Source of the DNA: Oikopleura dioica
Lineage: Eukaryota; Chordata; Appendicularia; Copelata; Oikopleuridae
Direction of reading: 5' to 3'
Assembly: GCA_907165135.1 (NCBI GenBank)
Contig: OU015568.1
Location: 13,338,501-13,402,500 of the forward strand
DNA: 64,000 nucleotides
The notes under the pieces were generated by a model, which was not told the DNA's origin, made no database searches, and saw only the letters and a list, made by a program, of their open reading frames with translations. This document shows, piece by piece, positions 21,572 through 33,576 of the stretch. Each line of letters begins with the position of its first letter. The first letter of the stretch is position 1. The translations under genes were made by a program, and so were the position numbers.

Positions 21572-22993
21572 ATGAGCTTGTTCGATATCGCTAAACAGAA
21601 TCCCTTCGGAAAACCCGTTGTTTCTGATGCTGCTACAAGGTAAATATTGTGGCTTTCCTCAGGACGGATTTTTGGAATTTTTTCCGCATTTTTTTAATTG
21701 CTCTTATTCCTCGACGAATTTCGTATTTCGAAATGATAAGTTCAATCTTTGAAATTTCTTACGTAACAATCATCAAAGTTTCAACTTTGCCATAGCATTG
21801 AAATTAAGCGTTCCTGATCCCAAATACAGGTATCGGATCAAAATCACTTCGAATACAAGTTATATAACTAACCCGACAATTTAAGTATGAGCTTTGCCAA
21901 TTATTAATTGGGTTTAAGCACATAATAAAATATGAATTCAGCTGTGAGTTCGGATCCACCGAGTACTACTTGAAATGTATGATCGGTGGTGCTCTCTCTT
22001 GTGGTCTTACCCACACCGCCGTCGTCCCATTGGATTTGGTCAAGTGCCGAATGCAGGTCGACGCTGCCAAATACCCATCCCTCGGCAAGGGCCTCAAGGT
22101 AATATTTCCTCCTTACTTCCATTTTCAACTACCTTTCTTCTCTAGGTCACCGTTGCTGAGGGAGGTGTCAAAGCCCTCGCCCGAGGATGGGCTCCCACCT
22201 TCATCGGATACTCCATGCAGGGAACCTGCAAATTCGGTTTCTACGAAATCTTCAAGAACCTCTACGGAAACGCCATGGGCGAAGAGAACGCTTTCCTTTA
22301 CCGAACATCTCTTTACCTCGCTGCTTCCGCTTCTGCCGAGTTCTTTGCCGATATTGCCCTTGCTCCTATGGAAGCTGTCAAGGTAACCAGCAGCTCAAAG
22401 ATCATCAGATTTTACCCACCGTTTAGGTCCGAATCCAGACCTCCGACTACGCCTCCACCCTTCGCGAGTGCTTCCCCAAGATGCGCGCTGAAGAGGGCAA
22501 CGGAACCTTCATTCGAGGTCTCAAGCCTTTGTGGATGCGACAGATTCCATACACAATGATGAAGTTCGCCTGCTTCGAAAAGACCGTCGAGGCCCTCTAC
22601 CAGTACGTTGTCCCCAAGCCACGAGCTCAGTGCTCCAAGTCCGAGCAGCTCATGGTCACCTTCGCTGCCGGTTACATCGCTGGTGTCTTCTGCGCCATCG
22701 TCTCCCACCCCGCCGATTCTGTCGTCTCCGTCATCAACAAGGATCCTTCCAAATCTGCCGGACAGAGTAAGAATTTCAAACCTTATCCCTTGATTAACGT
22801 TTTCCTAGTCCTCAAGGAGATGGGGCCCAAGGGTGTCTGGAAGGGACTTGGTGCCCGTATCATCATGATCGGTACCCTCACCGCTCTCCAGTGGTTCATC
22901 TACGATGGTGTCAAGGTCGCCCTCCGTCTCCCACGACCACCACCACCAACCATGCCCGAGTCGCTCAAGAAGAAGCTTGGCGTCCAAGAGTAA
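21572..22993 (+). CDS. SLC25A3: Mitochondrial phosphate carrier
   Basis: An inner-membrane carrier that imports phosphate with protons for ATP synthesis. Five exons (21572-21639, 21942-22098, 22146-22382, 22427-22766, 22809-22993) join into a protein of about 330 residues. It shows the three mitochondrial-carrier repeats: THTAVVPLDLVKCRMQV, ASAEFFADIALAPMEAVKVR, and FCAIVSHPADSVVSVINK. Highly conserved stretches include GWAPTFIGYSMQG, PLWMRQIPYTMMKFACFE and GTLTALQWFIYDGVKV. The C-terminus ends PESLKKKLGVQE-stop. The N-terminal presequence is short (MSLFDIAKQNPFGK). All introns are GT-AG, and codon use is highly biased. The orthologue call is firm. Confidence 0.97.
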
Positions 22994-23231
22994 ATAGTAA
23001 ATTAATTTATTTCCAGTACCAACAAGTTCTTTGTTAAACTCCATCACTTCATTTCGCTCCCTTTACTCCTCCATCTACCCACCCTTAACTTATTGCGCGC
23101 GCGAGGCAAAAACTCTAGCGCTAGTTCAAATCCAAGTATTCTCTGTCAACTTTGTTAGTCAAGTTACTGTCAAAGTTTGTAAAACAAAAACGATAATAAA
23201 AATCAGTCAAAATCAAAACAAATAGCCTAGA

Positions 23232-24347
23232 ATGAGTTTTTATTTGGAGCAAACTGTAGCGCTTGTTCTTCGGGGAAGCAACGCGAAACCGCCAGAGCTA
23301 GAAATAACGTCTAATGGAAAGCTTTCGCGCATATCGATGACAGAGAAGGAGGATATTATGGGACGATTTGAGAAGTGGCTTGAGGATTGTGTGAGTTTCC
23401 CGCGAGTTCATACGACCAATTCGCCGGTTGTTTTAAGAGATTCTTCTGATGGCCAATTCCTGATGCGTGACTTTAACAAGTTCTCCAAACTTTTGGAAAA
23501 CGTGAAGGCTCGATAATGACTTTTGATAAATTCGAAGCAGCCTATCTTCAACTTTCAAGCCACGTTTCAATTATTTGCAATGGGAAACATCTGAGTTGTC
23601 GAGAAGTCTTTTCTGAGCTTCTTAATGTTTCATCCATGACACAGGCGCAGCTGATGTTTTGGCTATTCCGGGCGAATTACAAACTTGCTGCAAGCACCGC
23701 CACTGTCAAAATTAATCAGCATCGGATTCTGAACATTCCAAAAATGATCAAAGCGAATAGAAAACCTGACGAAGGTGGCATTTCAACTCTGAGAGGAAAA
23801 CATCTCTTGGGCAAAAGGTAGACCTCCAAGAGGATGGTTTGAAGAATCATGGAGTCCAAGCGAACCTGGACGCAATCAAGGAGACATTTTACGTAGACTG
23901 TATCACAGCGGAAGATATTCTCTAGAACTAAAAGATGTTTACGGAAAATGGCGTGACTGGAAGGAGAAACGGCAGATAAAGCTTGAAGAATTGAGAAAGG
24001 CTCACGATATCTCCAAGATCAAACCAGTAAAACAATTCCATTTGTCATGTCTGGAGACGAAGACGGTGAGTGCCCATCAAGTACCATTTATCCAGTCAGT
24101 TATTCCCTCTGAATCTTCTCAAGCAGCTTCTCCAGTTGTTATTTGCAAGCGAGGGACAAAACAGAAGCCATGGGCCAACGACAATAAGGTCGAACATGTG
24201 ATCAACTATTTTACTCCTCATGAACTCGTGCCAAATAGCACTTTCCTTTCAAATAACATTTGCGCGGTAGTAGAAGGTCGTAACGCTCTTTTCTTTAAAT
24301 TTTCTGATACAGAGCTGCCCTCGCCCAACGACTTTGTCAAGAAATAA
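23232..24347 (+). CDS. Unidentified protein, frame broken twice at A runs
   Basis: Three consecutive open frames (23232-23516, 23516-23821, 23820-24347) share composition and run on without introns. Frame 1 begins MSFYLEQTVALVLRGS just after a GCCTAG|a acceptor. Frame 2 contains CREVFSELLNVSSMTQAQ and AQLMFWLFRANYKLAAST. Frame 3 contains RPPRGWFEESWSPSEPG and NQGDILRRLYHSGRYSLEL with a basic helix after it. One extra A in the run at 23497-23500 and one fewer in the run at 23813-23816 would fuse them into one protein of about 370 residues. So this is either one gene with consensus errors or a decayed gene. The first junction (TAATG stop-start overlap) could also be real. No domain recognised. 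The stop lies 41 bp before the ACC start codon, suggesting an operon. Confidence 0.55.
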
Positions 24348-24388
24348 TCACTTGATGGATCCTGTTAAGTTTACTGAATTCAGATGAA
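24348..24388 (+). promoter_or_regulatory. Operon-type spacer with acceptor before ACC
   Basis: 41 bp between the upstream stop and the ACC ATG. It contains GTTTACTGAATTCAG, a plausible spliced-leader acceptor five bases before the start. An out-of-frame ATG (ATGAAATG) lies directly after the acceptor. Confidence 0.5.
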
Positions 24389-27300
24389 ATGCACAGTCGT
24401 CGTCGCGAGCAACACACTCCGCAGGAATGTGCCTCTATGGCCGAGTTTGTGTCCCGCCACAATGGTAAAAAGATAATCGAGAAAGTACTGATCGCGAATA
24501 ATGGAATCGCGGCTGTTAAATGCATTCGCTCAATCAGAAGATGGGTAAGATATTGTTGCGAGATGCGTCGTAAGATTACGTACCTTTTTATAGTGTTACG
24601 AGACGTTCCGCAACGAGAGGACAGTAAAGTTCGTTGTCATGGTTTCCCCTGAAGACCTCGAAGCGAATGCAGAGTTCATTCGCCTTGCCGATCAATACGT
24701 TCCAGTTCCCGGCGGCTCGAATCATAACAATTATGCTAACTGCGACCTTATTGCAGAAATCGCCCGCGCTAAAAATGTCCAAGCCGTTTGGGCTGGATGG
24801 GGACACGCTTCTGAGAATCCAAAGCTACCTGACTTACTTGCAAAAAGCGGAATAGAATTCTTAGGCCCTCCAAGTAATGCGATGAGAGCTTTGGGTGATA
24901 AAATCAGCTCTGCCATCATTGCACAGAGTGTTGGATTGCCAACGCTAAAGTGGTCTGGAGAAGGAATAACGTGCGAGAATGGAATAGTGACAGAGAAACA
25001 CTACAAACAAGCATGCGTGGATACACTTGACAAAGCTGTCGATGAGGCAGATCGAATCGGCTATCCGCTAATGATCAAGGCTGCCAATGGCGGCGGTGGA
25101 AAAGGAATACGAAAGTGTGAGCGAAAAGAAGACTTTCCAACGCTCTATCGCCAAGTAAAAGCAGAAGTATCTGGAAGCTCGATCTTCCTGATGGAATTCG
25201 CAGATGAAGCACGCCATCTCGAAGTTCAACTGCTTTGTGACCAGCTTGGAAATGCGATCTCATTGTATGGACGCGATTGTTCAATTCAAAGACGTCATCA
25301 GAAGATCATTGAAGAGGCACCTCAGACAATAGCGCCAAAGGATCAGTGGAAACATATGGAAGAAGGTGCAGTGCGACTTGCGAAACTGGTGGGCTACCAC
25401 TCGACAGGCACAGTTGAGTATTTATATGACCCGAAGAAGGAGCGCTTTTGTTTTCTCGAGCTAAACCCGAGGCTTCAAGTTGAACATCCATGCACTGAAA
25501 TGATTTCTGATGTTAATCTGCCGGCCACTCAACTTTGTGTCGGACTTGGAATAAGTCTTGATGAAATGCCTTTGCTAAGCCCAATTTACGAGACTATCGA
25601 TGGAAAATTGAACATAACTTCTCAAGAAAATCCAAGAGGCCATGTGATTGCGTGTCGAATAACTGCTGAGAATCCAGACGAAGGATTTCGCCCTGGAAGT
25701 GGCACAGTCCAGGAGTTAAATTTCCGAAGCTCAAAGAACGTCTGGGGTTACTTTTCTGTTGTTGCGTCTGGCTCGCTTCACGAATACTGTGATTCGCAAT
25801 TCGGGCATATTTTTGCATGGGGCGAAACAAGAGCGCAAGCTACGTCGAATCTGGGGATGGTCTTGCGCGAAATATCAATCAGAGGCGACTTCAGAACTAC
25901 TGTCGAGTATTTGTCTCATCTGATTGAAAGTGAGACCTTTCGTAACTCGTCATTTTCGACTGGCTGGCTTGATCATCTTATTGCTACGCGTGATCGACCG
26001 GAAGTCCACGATGAACGAATTTCAGCAATTTGCACCGCGCTTCATATCGCTGACAGGCATTGGTCGACTGTAACTGAGCAGTACAAATCAGCTCTAGAAA
26101 AGGGACAAATTCTGCCAATTCAAAGTTTGCCTCCGAAAGAACTCCCGCTTAATCTAATCCTTGGAAACCAACTGATATCCTTGAAGATTTCTCGACCAGC
26201 TCAATCGAGCTTCTGCATCGAGCTCAACAATACGCAACTTATTGTGAGCATCTTCCGACTTTCCGACTCTGGAATTTTGGTTCAACTCAATGGAGTATCG
26301 TACTGTTCTTATTTGCAAGAGACAGCTGAAAACTACCGCGTTACGATCAACAATCAAACTGTTGTTTTTGATAAAGAGAAGGACCCAAGTTTGATTACTT
26401 CTTCTTCCGCTGGCAAACTCGTGCGATTTCTTGTCGAAGATGGATCTCCAGTTGTGGAAGGTCAAGATGTCGCAGAGTTAGAAGTCATGAAAATGGTGAT
26501 GACCGTCAAAGTATCTCTCCCAGGGAAGATCATTCATTCTAAGAAACCAGGCGCGTTCTTGTCAAACGGAAGCGTCATTGCTCGCTTGGAACTTGGACCA
26601 AACTTACGGGTACCAAAACCACAAGTATACATGCGCGACTTATCTGAGTTTGTCCCTGACAATGATTCTGAGTCAACAGCAAGTCTAAGTTCCGGCGAAT
26701 CTCATGCTTCAATTCGTCGGAAAACTGGAAGTGACGGCGCTGCAATAATTGCCCGTGAGATGAGAAAGAAATCTGGATCAACTGGCAGCATACATTCTAC
26801 TTCCACTCGAGACAGAAGACATCCACCGCATAAGCAACTCGAAAAAGTCATTTCGAATATACATGCTGTTCTCGACGGGTATTCTGTTGCCGGAGAAAGG
26901 ATCGAAAAATGGGTCAAACGACTGTAAGATCACATTATTTTGTAACAGGCCTAGATTATTATTTAGCGTATCCCAGATGTTTGCAATATTTCAAAATAGA
27001 CGACTGCCCCTTTACGAACTGAGAGAAGTGATGACTCGACTTTCGGGGAGGATACCGGATGAGTTAGAAGGTCAAATTAATGAGGAGTTGAAAAGATATG
27101 GACATCGTCTTGGTTCCATGCTCACAAGATTCCCTTCTATGAGAATTCTGGTACTAACACATGTTTTGATCCATTTAACAGTTATATTTTAGAAATTCAT
27201 GAATCTGTACGCCGCCAAAATAACTAATCCAGACGACCGAAACTTTCACTACGTTAGTGTCAGCCAAATAGAAACATTGTGTCATAAATATGTCGACGAT

Positions 27301-30300
27301 ATAAGAGGACTTCAGAAGAGCGTTATAAAAGAAATGCTAAAGAAGTTTACCGATATTGAAAAGCACTTCCAGTCAAAGACATTCGAGAAGAGCGTGAAGG
27401 AGATACTTATCAAGAATGAGGATCTTGACTTGACCACGAAAATGATTCTGTCTCATCGAAATCGAATCGAGAAGAGCAAGTTGATACACGAGATCCTCAA
27501 TGTCCTGCTGAAGCACGACGCGGAAATGATTCTAGGTATTCTCTACTCATTGGTGATAGATGACAATCTGAATTTCAGAAATGCAGGAAGAAATTGATGA
27601 AGTGGCAACTTTGCGCTCTTGTTCTTGTGCTCTTACCGCCCGTCAAGTACTAATCACAGGTCATCAACCGAGCTTCCAACGCCGTCACAATCAAATCGAG
27701 AGTATATTTCTATCTGCAATTGATAACTCTGCAAATGCCCTTGTTTTCCCTGCCAGGCTTCAGCAGCTGGTTGTCTCAGAAACAGCTATTTTCGACGTGC
27801 TGCCGGAGTTTTTCTATCACAAACTCGAGCTAGTTCGTTTTGCTGCTTTGGAAGTCTATGTTCAGAGGTTAGAGCACCTTTTAGTATTTAGAAGAGACTC
27901 TGTACCCGAACTTTCATTTTAGAGCCTACACCGCCTACATCATCGAATGCGTCGAATCCATCGAGATTGGTACGTCCAAAGCCGCGGTCGAATTCCAGTT
28001 TTCCCTTCCCTGCAATCACCCATCTCGTCAGTCATCCTTCGCCAACATTCCACCTCCGGGCATTGCACAGAATCGCGAATCTTTTCCAGATCTATGCATC
28101 GCCGGCTATGAATACGAAAAGAACTTTGAAGAGCTGTCTCGTTTCGGTCGAACTGGATTGATGGTAGCATATGAAAATCTTGAAGACTTCGAGAATAATA
28201 TTTACGATGTGCTGACTTGCTTTGGCTACCTAAAGTCAGAAGAATCTGACGAAGAGTCTGACTCGTCAGAACTCACTGAACATCCATACATGAGTGATGA
28301 TGACGACCCTTATGGCGCGAAATCCCCACCAGGCCGAGGATATGATCCGCCATCAGACCAGGTCTTTTTCGTTGGTAAATCGCGTAATCAAGGACCAGCA
28401 GTGCACACACTCAATGTCTTCCTCCGCTCGAAGAAAGGAGGCGAAGATGACGAGATGCTTGAGAAACGTTTCCGCGAGTTTTCACAAAACTATCAAAAAG
28501 ACTTCAGAAACGCATGCATCCGCCGCATAACTTTCGCAGTTCACAAGAAGAGTCACATGCCTAAGTTCTTCACATTCCGATCACGAGATGAGTACAAAGA
28601 AGATGAAATTTACCGTCATCTTGAGCCGGCCCTCGCTTTCCAACTGGAATTGTCTCGCCTGAGAAACTTCACTTTGAAGCTTTATCAAACACAGAATCAC
28701 CGCATGCATCTTTACCATGGAATTGCCAAGAATCAGTGTGGAAAAGAATCGATAGACCATCGTTTCTTTGTGCGCGCTATTATTCGCCATTCAGATCTGA
28801 TCACAGAAGAAGCGAGCTTCAGTTACCTTCGTTCTGAGGGCGAACGGCTTCTCATTGAATCTCTCGACGAGCTAGAAGTTGCCATCAAGTCGCATAGCTA
28901 CAAAACTGACCAGAATCATGTGTTTCTGAACTTCGCGCCATCCGTCAACATGGAGGCCAATGAAGTTCTCAATTCGGTCAGTGAGGTTGTTCTCAAATAT
29001 GGACGGCGGCTATGGGAACTGCGAGTTACACAAGCTGAGCTTAAGATTAATGTCCGCCAGGAAGAGGAAACAACTTCTTATCGCATCTTCCTGAGCTCAG
29101 AAGACGGTTTCCGCCTTGAGACACATCTTTATCGCGAAGTCGTTCAGTCACAAAAGACGATCTTTGTTTCAATCGGCCCAGAAGAAGATCCAGGTCCCCT
29201 CAATGGACTTTCAACTGACACACCTTACAGTACTAAAGATCTTCTCCAAACTGCTCGCTACAAGGCTCAATCAGCTGGCTGTGCATATGCTTACGATTAT
29301 CCGTCTCTCTTCAAATCTGCATTGAAGAGCTCTTGGGAAGATAGAAAGGTAAAACACCCCAAAGATCTGTTTACATGCAACGAGCTTATACTCGACAAAA
29401 GTGGCAAACTTCATGAGGTAACGCGTGATCCAGCACAGAACACTGTAGGTATGGTTGCCTGGCGCATGAAGTTTAGCCAGCCAACGATAGAAGGCAAAAG
29501 GGAGATCGTCGTTATCTCCAATGACAGTACAGTCCAACAAGGTAGTTTTGGTCCCGCTGAAGACGCGTTGTTTGCCGCAGCGAGTAAATTGGCTCGCGAT
29601 GAAGGTATACCGCGAATTTACATAACTGGCAACAATTCTGGCGCCCGGATCGGTCTCAGCAAAGATATACAGAGCTGCTTCCAGGTTGCGTGGAAAGACA
29701 AGGAGGCAGGACTTGTGGAGTATTTTTATCTGTCTTCGACTGATTACAGCAAATTCTCAAGCCAAGTCATTGCGGAACATGTCAATTACGAAAATGAGTC
29801 AAGGTACAAAATTAACGCCATCATCGGATCTGCCGATTGTGGCACAGCAGCTCTAGCTGGCTCAGGGCTGATTGCGGGCGAAACGAGCAAAGCCTATCGC
29901 GAAATCCCAACGATATCACTTGTCACTGGTCGGGCTGTTGGAATCGGAGCTTACTTGGTCAGACTGGGTCAACGCGTGGTCCAGGTCGAATCGAGCTTCG
30001 TGATTTTGACTGGCTTCGTTGCGCTCAATTCTGTTCTTGGGTCCAGTGTCTACTCGTCAAATCAACAACTCGGTGGGCCTCAGATCATGTCAAAGAACGG
30101 AGTATCTCATCTGACTGTTGCCGACGATTATGCAGGCATTAGAACCGTTCTCCATTGGCTGAGCTACATTCCAGTCAAGGGCAAGCTTCTGAAAGTGCCA
30201 AAATTAATTTGTGATGATCCTCCAGAGCGCCAAGTCACCGTTCAAATCAAGGAGAAAATATATGATGCACGCAGGATCCTGGCTGGAGACGACGATCATC

Positions 30301-32048
30301 TTGGCATTTTAGATCGAGGATCTCTGCTTGAACTCCAGCCAGATTGGGCTAAGACGGTTCTTATTGGCAGAGGTAGATTAGGAGGAATCCCAATTGGTGT
30401 TATTGCTGCCGAAACAAGACAAGTAACGAGTCTAGTTCCTGCCGATCCAGCTGATCGAAACTCTCACGAAAAAGTAATCACTCAAGCTGGCTCCGTGTGG
30501 TTTCCAGATTCAGCTTTCAAGACCGCCCAGTAGGGTGGCTCACTTTTTCAACAATTTCCCGGCACACCCGATTTCTTGTGCTTATCTGAAAGAGCTCATT
30601 CTGCTGAGTATTTTGAGCACTCAACCACCCCTGTGAGATTTTCGGAAAGTATTTTTATCTGCCCTTGAAATTCAGGAAAAAGCCTTAAATTTTCGAAATT
30701 TTCGATATTTTGGCCAAAAAACCTGGGGTTAACTGGCCATAACTTTTGTCACACTTCTGTCCGAAAAAAGATATGGGTATCATAATGACTAGCTTGATGA
30801 GCTCTTTCGAAAAATGTAATTTAGTACTAAGGTTCGGGTATGTGCCGAGAAATTACAGTACGAAAACTGTATTTTGAGAATATATTCTGGAAAAAAATTT
30901 TGGGGAAAAAATTTTTTTTTCGAATTTTTATTTTTTATATGTTGTATGGGTAGAAACATTCCACCTGACAAGGATAGAACGTAATCGGAAGACCTTCCCG
31001 AAAAGTGAGCCACCCTACCGCCCAGGCCATCAAAGATATCGACCAAGAAGGCCTTCCGCTGTTGATTCTAGCGAACTGGCGTGGTTTTTCAGGAGGAATG
31101 AAGGACATGTACGACCAAGTTTTGAAATTCGGTGCGATGATTGTCGACGCTTTATCTGAGTTCAAATCAGGACCTGTTCTGATTTACATCCCGCCACTGG
31201 GCGAGCTCCGAGGAGGAGCCTGGGCCGTACTCGACAAGTCCATCAATCCATCGAAAATCGAGCTTTTTGCTGATCCAAATAGTCGATCCGGTGTGTTAGA
31301 GCCAGAAGGAACCGTGAAGATCAAACTAAAGGACAAGAACCTCCAGGAGCTCATGTGTCGCTTTGACCAGCAGATGAAAGAGCTTCAGGCGACTCTCAAC
31401 AGTGGCAATTTGACAACGGAAGAGATCGGCAAAACATCGGAGCTAACGACTTTGAGGAGCAAATCTCTTCATGACGCGTACCACAATCTTGCGATTCAAT
31501 TTGCAGACCTTCATGACATGCCACGTAAGTTATCTTCAAACATCGAAAGTTGAGTTGTGTTTTAGAAGCAGTTGCGAGCAAACGCTGCTTGACAAAAGTT
31601 GTGCCACTTGCAGAATGCCGCCATTTCCTTTACAACCGACTTCGGAGAAAGTTACTTGAGGACAATTGCGTGGATTTGATTCAAGAAAGTGATCCCGATG
31701 TGACCCGGGATGAAGCAATAGCCACACTTGAGCGTTACTTCTTCCAGAACCATCTCAAGAGCGGTATCAAATGGGACGAAGATATCCCCGTTGAAAAGTG
31801 GCTAGCTGAGCAGCTTGAGAATAAAAATTCGCACTTGAACATTTTAATTCAACAAAATCAACACGATCAATGTCTGAAGCAAGTGCTCAAGTTGTCGGAG
31901 AACCAAGAAGTCGACCAAATTGCGGATATGTTCCAGGTAAACATATACTTTTTTCATCATGTTATAAATCCTTGTTTAGAGTTTACTGGACTCCTTGTCA
32001 GATGAAAAGCAGAAACAAGTCCTCTCTATCATCAACGTCAATCGATAG
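24389..32048 (+). CDS. ACACA: Acetyl-CoA carboxylase, interrupted by a MITE
   Basis: The multidomain enzyme making malonyl-CoA from acetyl-CoA, bicarbonate and ATP. The biotin carboxylase domain opens with [19 protein letters not shown] and contains the ATP-grasp loop [14 protein letters not shown] and [15 protein letters not shown]. The biotin carrier site is [11 protein letters not shown]. The central region ([10 protein letters not shown]-type, [10 protein letters not shown]) and the carboxyltransferase domains follow, with [66 protein letters not shown] and [10 protein letters not shown]. Exons begin at 24389, 24594, 26967, 27193, 27579, 27923, 31566 and 31980; most introns are 40-55 bp. 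The large exon starting at 27923 is split by a 487-bp insert at 30531-31017 that brings an in-frame stop. The predicted N-terminus is short and lacks the AMPK-target serine region of vertebrate ACC1. Confidence 0.95.
30531..31017. mobile_element. hAT-like MITE inside an ACC coding exon
   Basis: A 487-bp insert with perfect 17-bp terminal inverted repeats (TAGGGTGGCTCACTTTT and its reverse complement). It is bounded by an exact 8-bp target-site duplication CCGCCCAG (30523-30530 and 31018-31025). TIRs of this type and 8-bp duplications are characteristic of hAT elements. No transposase frame is present. Insert plus one duplication is 495 bp, a multiple of three, but TAG follows the left duplication in frame. 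Removing exactly 495 bp restores the conserved KTAQAIKD. Confidence 0.9.
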
Positions 32049-32550
32049 AATACTCAATCAAAGTTCACTTTTTATTATCTGCCATAACTTTCTATCAATG
32101 AGATCTACTGTCTATCGCTTTAATATATTATATATTTTTGATTTAACTGCAAATAAGTACCTATTATGACAGAGCAAAATTCAAGTTTTTGAAGTTACTT
32201 TTTGAAACCTTTCGAACATTCGTACTAGAGTTTTGCCTTTTTACGTCAGAATTCACAACAATTCCACTTCTGTTTTTCGCACCTTGCAACTTTTCCCTGA
32301 TGATTCACAACCTACTATTCTTCAAATTCATTAAAAACCATAGTATGCAAACTTTTAAATCTTCATGTTTAAAAGATCTATTCTCCTCTTAGAATGAGCA
32401 ATCAAACGCACCCATGCAACTCGATAATCTACCCGGGCGCAACCAACCAGACAAAGAGAAAATCTTCCCTTTTATGCGAAAAATGCTACTCTTTTTACGT
32501 TTTTAACGAATTTATTAATATCAATCTTGGTTAAGATTTTTCTGTGGACA
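32049..32550. other. Region downstream of ACC
   Basis: AT-rich 3' UTR and flank of ACC with no supported gene. It leads directly into the foldback element. Confidence 0.4.
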
Positions 32551-33071
32551 TGTCGGGCTAGGATCGACAAGTCCCACCCGACACCCGATCGAAAACCGAC
32601 GTTTTTGTCGGGTTTTTGTTGGATTCCGCCTACCCTACAAAAACCCGACGTTGAAATTTTGGCGACCCTAGAAAATCGGGTTTTTGTAGGGTCGTTTATC
32701 GGGTTTTTGTAGGGTATTTTTGTCGGGTTTCTCATCGTATCTACTCATCAGTTTCTTTAAAGAGAGCACCAAAACTTCTGTTAGCCAAAAATTATGTCCA
32801 TTTTCGCCGATTTGGATTCAATTTATTTGATTTAACTTCCGTGTTGTGAAAACCCGACGAGAACACGACAAAGACCCGATAAAAACCCGAAAAATACCCG
32901 ACAAAAACCCGAAAAAAATCCTACAAAAACCCGATAAAAAACCCGACAAAAACCCGACGAAAACCCGACGAAAACCCGACAAAAACCCGATCGGAAAAAT
33001 CAGAGCTCAAGAAAATCCGATGAAAACCCGATCCGGATTTCGGGGGCATTTGTCGATCCTAGATGTCGGGA
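32551..33071. mobile_element. Foldback-like element built of CCCGACAAAAA repeats
   Basis: Terminal inverted repeats share CTAGGATCGACAA preceded by TGTCGGG on the left, with the reverse complement on the right (CATTTGTCGATCCTAGATGTCGGGA). The left arm contains repeated GTCGGGTTTTTGTAGGG words. The right arm contains about fifteen copies of AAAACCCGAC/T in the opposite orientation, so the two arms can pair. The centre (about 32740-32850) is unrelated AT-rich sequence. No coding capacity. Confidence 0.75.
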
Positions 33072-33576
33072 CTCTTTCGGGATCCAAAAATTAGTCTTAT
33101 TATTGACGAAAAGTGGCGGAATGCGGTTTTGCCCATAGACGACCTTGAGATTAATTCGGACTTTATTCCTAACGAAGGTAATTGAGTATTTTCTCTTCAG
33201 AAAGACTTAATTCGTCGTGTAAATAAAATAATGAGTAAGAGCGCGCAGAGTTTACGTAACGTAATTTTCAGAGGAAAATGAAGAAAGCAAAGAATGTGCA
33301 ATCGATCTCGAGCGAAAGTGGAACGAACACCTTGATATAGCCACTCGATGATCAGCTCTAGAACAATGTTCTGTTTACTTCGCTCATCCTGAATCGAACT
33401 GGCTGACAGATAAAATACTGTCCTTGTTGCTCCTCTTGGAATACTGTCCTTGTTGCTCTCTGCTAAAAACAGATCATTTTCTGTTCGAATCATTTATCGA
33501 ACGTCCTTTAGGAAAATTAAGAAGATAACAATATATAAACTAAGCACGTAAAAACTTTCGATTTTTAAAATTTAGA
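33072..33576. other. Upstream region of ACAA2
   Basis: Non-coding by eye, with a short direct repeat ATACTGTCCTTGTTGCTC twice near 33415-33460. It ends TTTAAAATTTAG|A just before the ACAA2 ATG, a spliced-leader-type acceptor. Confidence 0.4.

Noticed and set aside
23514-23518. Translational reinitiation at TAATG as the main explanation
   Set aside because: A one-base change in the adjacent A run fuses the frames, and other genes in the window show the same kind of homopolymer break.
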